From the NCBI GenBank assembly GCA_902806595.1, contig CADCXC010000011.1, positions 1,860,001 to 1,924,000 of the forward strand: a stretch of DNA of 64,000 bases, read 5' to 3'. A program made the position numbers and the translations under genes. Each line of letters begins with the position of its first letter. Position 1 is the stretch's first letter. The notes beneath the pieces are model-generated. The model had not been told where the DNA came from, ran no database searches, and saw only the letters and a list, made by a program, of their open reading frames with translations. Below, piece after piece: positions 22,583-33,795 of this stretch. The DNA comes from Pyrenopolyporus hunteri. Taxonomy: Eukaryota > Ascomycota > Sordariomycetes > Xylariales > Hypoxylaceae.

Positions 22583-23383
22583 TGTAATACCTTGCGTGAG
22601 AAGAATAGCGGCTTGGGTCTTTTCGGACAAGACTCGGCGTCCTCCTCTGAGAAGCACCTAGGATGCTCATCTAGACGTGACGCATCGCCAGTTGATTCGA
22701 CATCCCATACATTCCATTAGTAAATATAACCAGATTATTTTCGATTATACTCTATTATTTTGGATTTCCGGTCAGAGTCACCTCTGCCAAGCCTTGAGGG
22801 CCCTTATTCTACTCACTCTCGACGGCTTTTGAGGGAAAAGATGCCGGCAAATAGGGTTATTCGACCATGTGTTTACGAACCCACGTTGCCTTCTATTAAC
22901 ATCGTATTTTAGAATTTGATACCATACTCTACTACCGCATAGAGGGTTATGGGGCATATAAAAATCGAAACGAAAGGTCCTGCTTTTCCACGGAAATGCT
23001 TGGACCTCTTGGGTTCTTCCGGATATCCACAGCGTCCCTAGGTGCTGACTTGCTCACATATTGAGACCATAGGAGGGAGGTAGTAGGTCGTATCAAACAA
23101 GGAGTGATGATTTATGAACCAGGCGAATAACTACTATACATTCCCGTACCAATTTCGCGGATATCCCTCAGCTTATTTTGCCTCGCTGATCTTCCCGACT
23201 TTTTCTACTCCGTCCATTCGTTGGAACCCGTATCCGCGACGCTCAATACCTCACAACCTCACCCGTCACCCCGCCTCCGGACCCAAGCCCAGGACTCATA
23301 CAGGTAAACTCAAGTTTTACAACGGAACCGACACACCCCGACACATCCCGACACATCTCAGATGAGAAAGCCCACCCAGGCAC
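22583..23383. other. Intergenic region with a 10-bp tandem repeat
   Basis: No gene recognised. It lies between the transposon and the 3' end of the GFA gene. Near the right end (23328-23358) ACACAYCCCG is repeated about 2.7 times. Confidence 0.6.
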
Positions 23384-24198
23384 CTACGTATAAGCGCTCC
23401 CCTCAACCCTCTCCACACCACGCAACTCGCCGAGCCAGGCGACGCGGTCCTTCGCGAACTGCTCGATGCGGGGCTTCAGCGCGGCCTCGTGCAGCGCGAA
23501 GTCGTCGACGGTGCCGACGCGCAGGACGGCGCGGCCCGGGAACGCGCCGCCCGTCCGGTACATCAGCGTGCCGCACGTGCCGCAGAAGTGGTTCGTTATG
23601 CTGCGGCGGTGGGTTAGTGAGGTAGGCAGGCAGGTAGGTAGACAGGTAGGTAGGCGGGTGGTATACATATAGGATGATAACAGGAAAGGAGGGAGATGCG
23701 GCAAAAGGATCATAGAAAAGAAACATACCTCTTCCCCGAAACCGTGGTCTGGGCCTGGCTAAAGGTGCGCAGGGCGTCGCGGCCGCGGACGTGCGTCAGG
23801 TGCGTGTCCGCCACGATGCAGTTCGTCGCGAACATGGACGCCGTGATCTTCCGGCAGTCGGTGCAGTTGCACACGAAGGTGTCGACGAGGCCTGGGCTGC
23901 GGGTCGGCTATCATGGTATTAGTAATGACGACAACGATCATAGAAGAGGGAGAGACGAGGTGTTTTATGTATGTCGTGGACCATCAGGTGGATGCTCCTA
24001 GCATGGTTTGCGTGAATGGGTAGGTAGGTATAGCTGAGCTATAGAAGTCATACAAACTTAGGGGGGGAGACTTACAAAAGACAGCTGCACGGCGCCGCAG
24101 TAGCACGTCGCCGTTGCCTCGTCTTCGGTAGACCAGCCGTCACTGGCGCACCCAGCGAGAGGGATATTCGACTTCGACTCGTCGGCGGACGTAGCCAT
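23384..24198 (-). CDS. GFA-family (glutathione-dependent formaldehyde-activating-like) zinc protein
   Basis: Exons 24198-24076, 23907-23729 and 23600-23384 join in phase to 172 residues, typical of the family. The zinc-ligand cysteines of the GFA (Mss4-like) fold are all present: CYCGAVQLSF in exon 1, CNCTDCRK at the start of exon 2, and CGTCGTLMYR at the start of exon 3. Members of this family are annotated as formaldehyde-activating or S-hydroxymethylglutathione synthases, but most fungal paralogues have no tested substrate, so only the fold is assigned. Intron 2 (23601-23728) holds a run of GTAG-type repeats related to the CCTA repeats of the intergenic DNA. The 40-residue N-terminal lead is polar, with no signal peptide. 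Confidence 0.9.
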
Positions 24199-25416
24199 GA
24201 TCGTATAGTTGAATATACTGCTTTCTTGCTAAGCCTAAATTATTCCTCCGAGTCGAACCAATGGAGATACCGTTTATACGCTACCACCTAAGGAAGAGAC
24301 AGTATATAGGTGGTGATGGATCAGGTCACTGAGATATTATGCTGTATATTGTCAGATTGTCAGTGAAGAGAACATTGGTGAAGCGAGAAGCAACGTTGAA
24401 TCTTAGGGGATCCGTCCGATTTATAGATGTATTATGGATAGCCTGTTAAGCTTCCATAGACGGGATGGAGGACGCAGTATTGAGGTAAGTAACGGATGTA
24501 GAAACAGAAGAGCTCAAGGGATACACCCTGCCACACCTTAGCCAGAGCTTTTGATAAGTAGGACTTTGAAGGAAGACCGTCCTAGACGCATGGCTAGCAT
24601 ACAAAGCTACTAAACAGCTCCGGAGCCAACTATACCCGGCGCGATCAGTAGGTAGTATACGTGCCTAAGGTACGTGTGCTAGTATAAGACGGATAGACCC
24701 GTAGCGTCGGGATCCCTATTGGGGGAAACGGTGCTGATTGGGATGCATATCTATGTATATGCCTCTAGATATGACTCAGGCTGGATAGGATATAAATCTC
24801 TCAGTAATACGGACGGCCTGGGTCGTCGAATCATATTGGCGGTTTTAGATACCGACTTACGAGCATTTTATATTTTTCGTTTTAGTCGAATATAGGAGTA
24901 CTTGAGACGGCCCCCCCTTGGAGATGGGGGTGAAAATAACGACTATCATTATTCTTGAACGACTCCTATTCTGATATTTACACAAGAACGGACGTTCGAA
25001 CTCGTCGTGTAGGCACCTGTGAAAACCTCCGCAACTACCTAATTAAACTCTTTGCAAGTCAGAATGGAACTGTAATTACGATCCCTAACGAGGGCCAGGG
25101 TAAGCATTAAGTAATTGGTACAAGACAATCAATTCTTGTTCCTGTCACTACTAGCAATAAATAGTTTTCTTTTTTTCTCCAGACGGACACCGAAGAGGTA
25201 TATCTAACAGGCCCCGCAGACCGTTCAATTGACCGCGGTTGATCAACTTCATTAGGTACTTTATATCCATTGAAAGGTCTGGACGACGAAGGGAGCGTGA
25301 GAATAGTATAGGGAGCGGTTACCACAAAGAGTGACATTGCCTAGCCATCCATCCGTGCCATGCCGACAATTTGTAGAGTGCCGCTTATGGATATGGGGGT
25401 ATCTGATGGAGTAGGC
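24199..25416. other. Intergenic region between GFA gene and beta-tubulin
   Basis: No gene recognised. The left part is the GFA promoter and the right end the beta-tubulin 3' UTR. No conspicuous repeat apart from a C9 tract near 24910. Confidence 0.6.
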
Positions 25417-27226
25417 TTACTCCTCGCCCTCAACGGGGGCCTCCTCGTCGTATTCCTCTTCCTCCTCGTCAACTCCCGCGTCCTGGTACTGCTGGTATTC
25501 GCTGACCAGGTCGTTCATATTGGACTCGGCCTCGGTGAACTCCATCTCGTCCATACCCTCACCCGTGTACCAATGCAAGAAAGCCTTTCGTCGGAACATG
25601 AGAGTGAACTGCTCGCCAACACGCTTGAATAGCTCCTGAATGGCGGTCGAGTTGCCGACGAAGGTGGAAGACATCTTCAGGCCACGAGGGGGGATCGAGC
25701 AGAGAGCGGTCTGCACGTTGTTGGGGATCCACTCGACGAAGTACGACGAGTTCTTGTTCTGAACGTTGCGCATCTGGTCTTCCACTTCCTTCATGGAGAC
25801 CTTGCCACGGCTACGGGATTTAGGTCAGCAGGCCGATACTAACAAAGTGATTCAGGGGGATATCTTACAAGATGGCAGAGCACGTCAGGTAGCGACCGTT
25901 GCGGAAGTCGGAGGCAGCCATCATGTTCTTGGGGTCGAACATCTGCTGAGTCAACTCGGGAACGGTGACGGCGCGGAAGGAGTGAGCGCCGCGGCTGGTC
26001 AGAGGGGCGAAGCCGACCATGAAGAAGTGGAGACGGGGGAAAGGAACCATGTTCACGGCGAGCTTGCGCAGGTCAGAGTTCAGCTGGCCGGGGAAACGCA
26101 GACAAGTGGTGACGCCGGACATGACGGCGGAGACCAGGTGGTTCAGATCGCCGTACGAGGGGTTGGACAACTTCAGCGTACGCATGCAGATATCGTACAG
26201 AGCCTCGTTGTCGATACAGAAGGTCTCGTCAGAGTTCTCGACCAGCTGGTGGACGGAGAGAGTGGCGTTGTAGGGCTCGACGACGGTGTCGGAGACCTTG
26301 GGCGAAGGCATGACGGAGAAGGTAGCCATCATGCGGTCGGGGAACTCCTCGCGGATCTTGGAGATCAACAGGGTACCCATACCGGCACCGGTACCACCAC
26401 CGAGGGAGTGGGTGATCTGGAAGCCCTGGAGACAGTCGCAGCCTTCGGCCTCACGGCGGACGACGTCGAGGACGTTGTCAACCAGCTCAGCACCCTCAGT
26501 GTAGTGACCCTTGGCCCAGTTGTTGCCAGCACCGGACTGACCGAAGACGAAGTTGTCCGGTCGGAAGAGCTGGCCGAAGGGACCGGCACGGACGGCGTCC
26601 ATGGTGCCGGGCTCGAGATCGACGAGGACAGCGCGAGGAACATACTTGTTGCCGGAGGCCTGCATGCGGTGATACGATCAGTTAACTAGCTCTATCCATT
26701 TCTGCTTTCGCGAATCCGTACCTCGTTGAAGTAGACGCTCATGCGCTCGAGCTGGAGCTCGGAGGTGCCGTTGTAGCTGTTTATTGGTGATTAGTTGGAC
26801 TTCTTCGCGGTAGAGGTTGACGTCTCGAAATACGTACACGCCATTGCTGTCGAGGCCGTGCTCGCTCGAGATGGTTTGCCAGAAAGCAGCACCGATTTGG
26901 TTACCCTACGATCTTCGTATGAGCCCCGCTATGTCCCAGTGCTATGTCTCGTTGGCGATTATGGTACTTACGCATTGGCCGGTCTGAAGGTGAACCTATA
27001 AAGACAAGAGATATGGTTAGCTCCAAATATTCGTCAAATAGTCGGGTTTATTTTTCGTGGTAGTGTGTTCCAGAGAACCATAGGATGATGTGGTTCAGTT
27101 CTGTGATGCGTGGAGGGGCATTCACTTTTCTCGACGCGTTCAGGGGGTTCTCTAAGGATAGTCTCCGTCCGGGTAAAGCATAGGTAAACAAGAAAAGGGA
27201 TGTATATCACTTACGATCTCACGCAT
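25417..27226 (-). CDS. tub2: Beta-tubulin
   Basis: Six exons join in phase: 27226-27215, 26995-26972, 26905-26838, 26776-26722, 26659-25869 and 25810-25417, giving 447 residues, the canonical length. The N-terminus [20 protein letters not shown] includes the MREI autoregulation tetrapeptide. The GTP-binding loop GGGTGAGMGT is intact and the C-terminal tail is acidic (EEEEEYDEEAPVEGEE). Introns fall after codons 4, 12, 35, 53 and about 317, the usual filamentous-ascomycete pattern. Positions tied to benzimidazole resistance carry the sensitive residues: Tyr50, Ala165, Phe167, Glu198 and Phe200. Codon usage is strongly biased, as in highly expressed genes, which also creates a long antisense open frame. 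It could equally be named benA. Confidence 0.98.
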
Positions 27227-29551
27227 TTTGACGGTGGTTAATTACGGGTATATCGAACGCGACTGAGGGAAGCTGGCAGAAAGTAAAAAGGGAGAAAAGG
27301 ATGCGTTCCTGAAGATGGTAGTTTTGTAGAAGTCGAGGGAGAGGAAGACTAAAGAGGAGCGGTGTGTGTGGTGTTTGAATAGGAGGAGAGAAGTTGTGTT
27401 GTGCCTTGCGGTTTTTGGGGTGGGAAGAAAGTTGAGGGCAGCTTTTTTTTTGCTTGGAGATGTCTAAAACGGAAAGGGTCGCCCCAGTTACTTAGGTACT
27501 TGACAGGGGAAGCCCCTCTTTTTTACCACTCGCGCCTGCTTAAGGGGAAGGGGGGGGAACGCTGCGCACGGGCCTTGACAATATCGGGATTGAAGCGGAG
27601 AAGCCAGGAGAAGTACAGGGTACAGAGCCACTAGTCTAATTGCGTTTAATTTACCATGTATTTGGTACCATGAATGTGGATGATTGGCAACCGCTGCACG
27701 CTTTTCGATGCCCCTCTACATGTATCGAAACAACAACATCAACAACCACCACCACCACCACCTACATACATACATGTATGTACCTTACATAAGGTTAGGT
27801 ACCTATCCTACCTACCTATCAATAGGCGCGGCTACTTACGGTCCGTTTTGTTATTCTGCTGCCTACGTCCATCCCTTATCCTACGAAATTAGAATAAACC
27901 TGGGATAAACCTAACGCCGAGGTTGAAATAACTTCAGCCTGGAATAATCCATACGGTATTGGAAATAAGCTGGGTGCCTAGTCTATCAAACCGTTAGGTT
28001 AGGTCCCACCTAGCCAGGTAGGTAGCTACCATGTGCGGATATATGTATGATGATACCTGGTGATAACCAGCACCGAATGATAACTAATAATACATTATTG
28101 GCTATCCTGTCTACTTACCAGAATCCTCGATAACCTATTGGAGCCCGACAGCCACGTATGTGTGAGATAGATCCTCAGGTTTCGACTTGAGTGGCTTTTG
28201 ACGATGCCTTTCGAATACCTCCCCTCGGAATTCCCCCCCCTGGCGGTGAAGATATGTATGTAAAAATGCATGCGGACGCACATACCGAGAACGTGGTCGT
28301 CGCCACTATGGGTCCCAATCCCTTACCGAACTATACTACATGACCCCTACCCCGTTATACATACGTATTACCTATACATATACCTAGGTAGGGTCTAACA
28401 CCGTGGGGCTGGTTATGTTATGCGGCGGAAAGATATCGCGAGTGTCAGATATCACCTGTATACGAGATCTTAAAGAGAGGGGGAAGATCATTTAGACAAG
28501 ACCGATCAAGTAGATCGCCTGCTTTCTTATTTTTCTACTTAGTTTTTGCCTAACCGGCCTGCCTTAACCCAAGCCGACCTGTCTACCTGTACAATGAATG
28601 CACTCCGTATGCCGTATGCCATTGCCAGACCGCGGTGCCATGCCAATGCCATGCCTTTTAAAAAGAAGAATATTATGGAAAGAAACAAGGAACTAGTCAA
28701 TTCGTTTTTCTCTTCCCGAGCGGAAATCAAATAAAGTGACTCGTCACATCAAGTTGCTTTTACAGCGCCGTTGGACATCGTAAGGTCAAGACGTGCAAGA
28801 AAAAGGGTCGTGGCATGTCCTAGACAAACGAGAATGCATGTATCATTGGGGGTGCCGAAGGCTTCGGTGCCCCCTTTTCATACACCCGGGGAAAGGCTAT
28901 GCGTGATGCGAGACGGGGGCGGCTTGTCAAATCCCATCAAGGTCGCTTACCGCGTCCCCGGGGCCTGTGCCTCCATTCGGAATCCCCTTCTATGCGTAAA
29001 ATCAAGAGAACCTCTCGGATCCGTTTCGCGCTCTGCGGTCCATCGGGTCACTGAGCCATGCGAGCATAGGCTGGGCATGCAAAAGTCGTCATTCGTATTC
29101 ATGGTACTCCGTGTTTCTATACGTGCGACGCGTTGTTGTTCGCGGACGTTCAAACGCCAAGGCATTCGGAGTCGTGATGGAAGAATATCGGCCAATATTA
29201 ATAATCCTCCGAGAGGTTCGCATTATGGTATATCCAGGCCTCGGGCCTATGGAGTATGAATGGAGTATGAATGGAGTGGACTAGAGACCGAGTTCGGAAG
29301 TAGTTCGATAATCCATCTCGGCCCGGTAGATATCTTGTGCGTTTTCTCGACGTAATTAGACGGGAGTAGGAAGCTCCCCTTGTGTGTGGACTCAGCAATA
29401 AAAGAAACTAGAAAACCGACCCTGCGCTATGCAAATCAAACATAACGCCTTCGAATATACATAGCTTCCACCGTAATTAGACCTCGAGGGTTCGAAAATA
29501 GGGTAAGTGAGAAACTTCGCCAGAAGTCTCGAGCTCCGTTGCACGCGACCT
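27227..29551. other. Intergenic region upstream of beta-tubulin
   Basis: No gene recognised. Sequence next to 27226 is the tubulin leader and promoter, with a purine-rich strand at 27280-27480. CCACCA and TACA repeats occur at about 27735-27820. A GC-rich hairpin followed by TTTT lies at 28848-28878. An 11-bp unit (GTATGAATGGA) is repeated near 29250-29277. A 162-codon frame at 28771-29259 has no recognisable domain. Confidence 0.55.
28848..28874 (+). other. Strong GC-rich hairpin followed by a T run
   Basis: GGGGGTGCCGAAG and CTTCGGTGCCCCC can form a 13-pair stem, with two G-U pairs in the transcribed strand, around a single unpaired G; in practice the loop would open to a few bases. TTTT follows directly. 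In a fungus this could be the 3' end of a small Pol III transcript, but no A/B boxes or known RNA were recognised upstream. Confidence 0.4.
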
Positions 29552-32500
29552 TCAGTTGACAGTCATCATTTGCATACGCTGGCCGAGTCCGTTAGATGGG
29601 GATGTCCCAACAGAACCGTTGCTAAGAATAGAATTACTGCTATGGCTGTTAGGGACCCGTCTCGTAGGGCTCGATGTTGGGTCGTCGAAGACACGTGTGA
29701 AAGCCGGACTACCGTCTGGCCTCGTGTGCTTCGGTGTTCGTGCGGGGCTATGCGTAAGATGATCCGCCTTTCGGACTATGTCGGATAGGCCGTCTCTCAA
29801 GTCGCTTGCCCGCTTAACCAGCTCTTTCAAACTGTTCGTGTCGAAGTTCAGTTTGCCAGATGACTCGCGGTTCGGCCTTGGTTGTCGAGGCTGCATGGAT
29901 TCCATGACGGATCTAGCGACGCTGGTGGATCCGAATTCGGGATTCGCGGTGCGGTTCTCTGGAGTCCTTGGTCGTTCGGGGGCCGGGTCATCGACGTGAT
30001 CCCAGGCGCCGAAGATGTCATCTTCCGGCGAGAAGACAGACCGACGCCGGCCGGTAGGACGATCGCGCACGACTGCGTTGCGCTGACTCTCCGTCACCTT
30101 AGGAACACTGTGGGAATCGAAGCTAGCCCCGTCAAATCCCTGATCGATGAATCGTGTAGGCGTGCTAGAAGAGTCAAGCTGAAATTCAGTACTCTCTGCT
30201 GGATCCTCATCAGGTGAAGCCAAGGCAATAATACCCTCGGCTTCTCGCCAGAGTTTTATAGAAGACCCATCAAGCATCTCCATTTCGCGGCCAAGCCGAC
30301 ACAGTCGCTTTAGATCATTAACCAAAAGCGAAAGCTCGCGTATCTGTCCAGAATGGGCCTTGATTGTAGGTTGCGTAGCTTGGATTGACGCCGGCACGAC
30401 CATCGAAAACTGGGAGTCCTCTTTCTTGCCCGAGACGAGTCCGTATTCCTCTTCCTCGAACTCGAAATCGTCGTCCCAGTCCTCGCTCGCATTCTTCTGC
30501 CCCAGACCCCAAGTTCCAAACTTGGGAGTCGAGGCCGCAGTCTCGGACGGGTCCGGGACGACGGGGACGCTCTGGCTTCTCACATGGGCCGGCGTAGGAC
30601 CCTTACGACTCGCGGACCTCCCGCCTCTGACATCGATTTCCTGCTTGCCATGAACGGTTTTTGGTCGTGCATGACCTCCGCTGCCATCGTGCTTCTCGTG
30701 AGCTATAGATTCCGACCAGTCGAAGACGGTGCTTCGAGGCCGGTCGCTACCAGAACCAACACGAGTGTTAGACCTCGAATTGCCGTTAATATTAGCTAAT
30801 GCCATCCGGGAATTGGGGCTGCCCCTTCGAGAATTCATGGAACTTGGGGGGGAGAGGTTGTTATATATTCCGCTATCCTCTTCCTTGTCCCAATCGAGGT
30901 CGTCATCGTCGTCATCTAGCGATAATCGGGTATCGTCTTCCTGCGAGGTAAAATTCCGAAAAGTTGAGATAGACTTGAAATTATCCTCCTCTTCGAGGCT
31001 AGCTGCGAGAAATCGCGACCTGGTTTCGTTATACACACCCTGAATTGGTGTAGAAATATCCTCATCCTCTTCCATAATCTTATCTCCTCCATCGAACGAT
31101 GGTCCCATGATCTCTTGAATTGACAACCGTTTTGGCTTGTTACTAGTGCCGGCAGTGCTTGGAGGCGACTCGTCAAACATCGACTCTAACGGGCTATCAA
31201 CAGTTCTCTTACGTTCCGATGCTATCGTCCGTAGCGAATCATAAGGCGTGTCCGTCTTGAAGTCGGTGTCATCGTCCTCTCCAGAAGTGAAACCACGGCG
31301 ATAGTCGGAACTAGCAGTGGTGGATGCTCGTTCTAGTGTTCGGGCTTGTGACGAATTCGAGACGGTCCTCGGAGATACCGCGGCATCGTCAAATCGTGCC
31401 TGAAGATCTGGCGATAACGAACCGAGCCTATTCAAATCTATATGAAAACTCGATAGCCGCGTTATTGGAGGCAAGGGAGATGAAGAGTTCCGCTTGCGGG
31501 TCGTGGGCGGATTGAACACAGTGCCGTGATCTGTCCCGATACGGCTAGACTCCCCAGCACCCTTCGAAGCCTCGTTGTGACCAGCCGTATCGGGAACGAG
31601 TGTCGAGTCGGTACCACTTGCGGTCGGAGCGGATACGTGACGTTTAGTCCCGTCCAGAGTCTCGCCGCGCTTACGACGTCGAATACTTCCGCTTTTAGGT
31701 ATCCAGTTCGAAGGCGCGCTGAAATGCATCGAAATAGAGCGCCGGGGTTGTCTAGACGGCGAGCTATCGGGGGACTCCGACGACTTATTCGATGCCTGTG
31801 GGCTGCTTTCCGAGTTAGACTGACTCTCTGGCGCAGGGAATGTGTCCGTTGGAACCTCCAGGGATGAAGAACCCATAGCAAGGGTGTCCGGCGCAACCAG
31901 GTAGACTCGCCGATGGCTATGCTGCTCCACACGGATTCGCTTTGCACCAGGTAGACCCGTGCCTTCGCTGCCTCTCAACGGAGACGGCTTCGGTGCGCTT
32001 CGTGATAATCGAGAATGCCAAAACGACTTCCACCCCGACAGCCCAGCGTTTGCAACGCGAAAAACGGGCTCGGCGGGGCTGGTTACTGTCTGGGCCCTAG
32101 GACGACTAGTTGAATCGACATTTACGTTCGGCACTTGTAGTGTTTCGCTGTTGACCTGTTGATGTAAGGTGGCAGATCTTTGGTGACTCGTAGCTGGCCT
32201 GCGCAGCATCATCTGTGCTCTCGATCCTCGTCGTACTAAAGGACCCGCGTTCCCTCCATTGGCGGCCGATGCACGCTTGACCAGTTTGTTTGGGGGTAAC
32301 TGGGGAGGCGGGAGCCCAGTAGACGACAAAATCGGCGCTGTCGAACCGTGGGAAAATGTTATAGAGGGCGAGTCAGGCCCAACACTTGACCGTAAGCTTC
32401 CGTGTTGGGAGAGTGGCCGTATAGACAGTCTTCGTATCCAAGAGCCATTCGAAGATAAGGAATCACGCGAATCCTCAGTAATAGGGGTCGCAGGCGCAAA

Positions 32501-33126
32501 TTCGCCTTGTCTATTAGATGGATGCCGCGCGCTCGAAGACTTCGGGGGAGGTATTTGGGTATGGGACGAGTGTCGGGGGGCTCGTGATCGACTGGTCGCG
32601 CCCAACAGAGAGGATTGTGGGTTTGAGTCTTGCATAAGGTCGTTGTTGGAGGAAGTAGGGACGGCCGAACTCATTGTCCCAGGTCGAGAAGAAAATACGG
32701 CGAGGAAATCTCTCTCGGATATTATTGACCTTCTCTTGCTCGAGCTTTGGGGGGGAGCAGACTGCCCGTCTGCCAGTTCGCCAAAGGCTAGGCCCGTTGC
32801 CGCCGCAGCGACGGCGGTGCCAGCTCCAATAAGCTATTTCACGTCAGCAAACATACGAATTACAAGCCACACAAAAACGCCTTGGGGACTAAGAGGGGAA
32901 CTGGGGCACTGGGGCACTGAGGCAACAGCGAGGGTGACGAGTGGAGGGTCGAAATTAATATCGGGTAGCCCCGTATGGCAAGGAGCGTATAAGAAGAGGA
33001 GCAGGAAAGAAAAAGAAATTCGGAAAATGCTAATGGGTTAGAGGGCTGCTCTAGGGTACGTGGGAGCATTTCGTTAGCAAATTGTGCGACTAGACGCGTT
33101 AGACTTACACTCGGAACAGCCTGCAT
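29552..33126 (-). CDS. Large, mostly disordered protein of unknown function (1099 residues)
   Basis: I do not recognise this protein. Exon 1 is only 33126-33109 (MQAVPS) and exon 2 is 32833-29552; the 275-nt intron starts with GTAAGT, and the junction restores a frame open upstream of the next ATG. The joined N-terminus has an Ala/Gly-rich weakly hydrophobic stretch (LIGAGTAVAAAATGLAFGEL) that could be a membrane or targeting segment. The rest is Ser/Pro/Arg-rich and acidic in patches, with many SP/TP and RxxS sites, suggesting phosphorylation. Two conserved-looking islands stand out: an acidic WDDDFEFEEEE motif near residue 790, and a following predicted helical region with IRELSLLVNDLKRLCRLGRE, which may be a coiled coil. 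It is probably a scaffold or regulator (inference from composition only). A downstream ATG at 32674 would drop the hydrophobic segment. Confidence 0.8.
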
Positions 33127-33762
33127 CCTGAAAGACGGGCGTTAGGAGAATAGAGGAGAGCTGCCTTCTGTAGAGAGGCGGAGGAAAGAAGAGTCAACTC
33201 TCTGTGGTATTCTCGTGATCATTGTTCACCAAGACATGGAATTCCCGCTGTTCAAGAGGTCCAGGAATACAAAAAATCCTGTTCTTATAAAACTTCTGTA
33301 CTGAATGCGTGTGGGTGTGCGCTGCGAATAGCTGGTCGGCGGTCGTAGGTCGGGTGGCCTGGCGCGACGATTTGCCTATTAAGCGGACGAGACCCAATAT
33401 TTACTTAGGTACTGCTAACCGCACGGCCAGCGAGGAACGATTGGTCGAGCAGGACGAATAGGCCGAACCCGAATTATGTACGGAAGTCGAGTAGTTAGTA
33501 CTGCGAGATAGAAGGTGAAGACCGCAATGTCCCCTCGAGCAGAGAAAAAAGGTAAAGTGGTGGAGGTCGAAATCGAGGGCAGTCGAGGGCGAGGCTGTTG
33601 CTGTTGCCGTTGCCGTTGCTGTTGCTATAGACGTTATAGTTGTCTTGCCGTTGTCGTTGTCGTCTTGGTCCCCGTCTTCGTCGCCGTTATTGCTATGGCT
33701 CCTGATAGGCCTACCTCCCTACGCAAAGTGGAGGAAGAGGACTTCCAACTGCCACAGGAATT

Positions 33763-33795
33763 AAAATAAAAATAAAAATAAAAATAAATAAAAAT
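33763..33795. repeat. (AAAAT)n microsatellite
   Basis: A run of about five AAAAT/AAAATA units, about 640 bases upstream of the large unknown gene's start. Confidence 0.85.

Noticed and set aside
25766..26689. 307-codon open frame antisense to beta-tubulin
   Set aside because: It is a mirror of the strongly biased codon usage of beta-tubulin on the other strand; the translation is low-complexity and has no family resemblance.
33515..33769. 84-codon frame with Cys-rich and Val-rich segments
   Set aside because: It is translated GTTGCC/GTTGCT triplet repeat; the apparent membrane segment is a repeat artefact.
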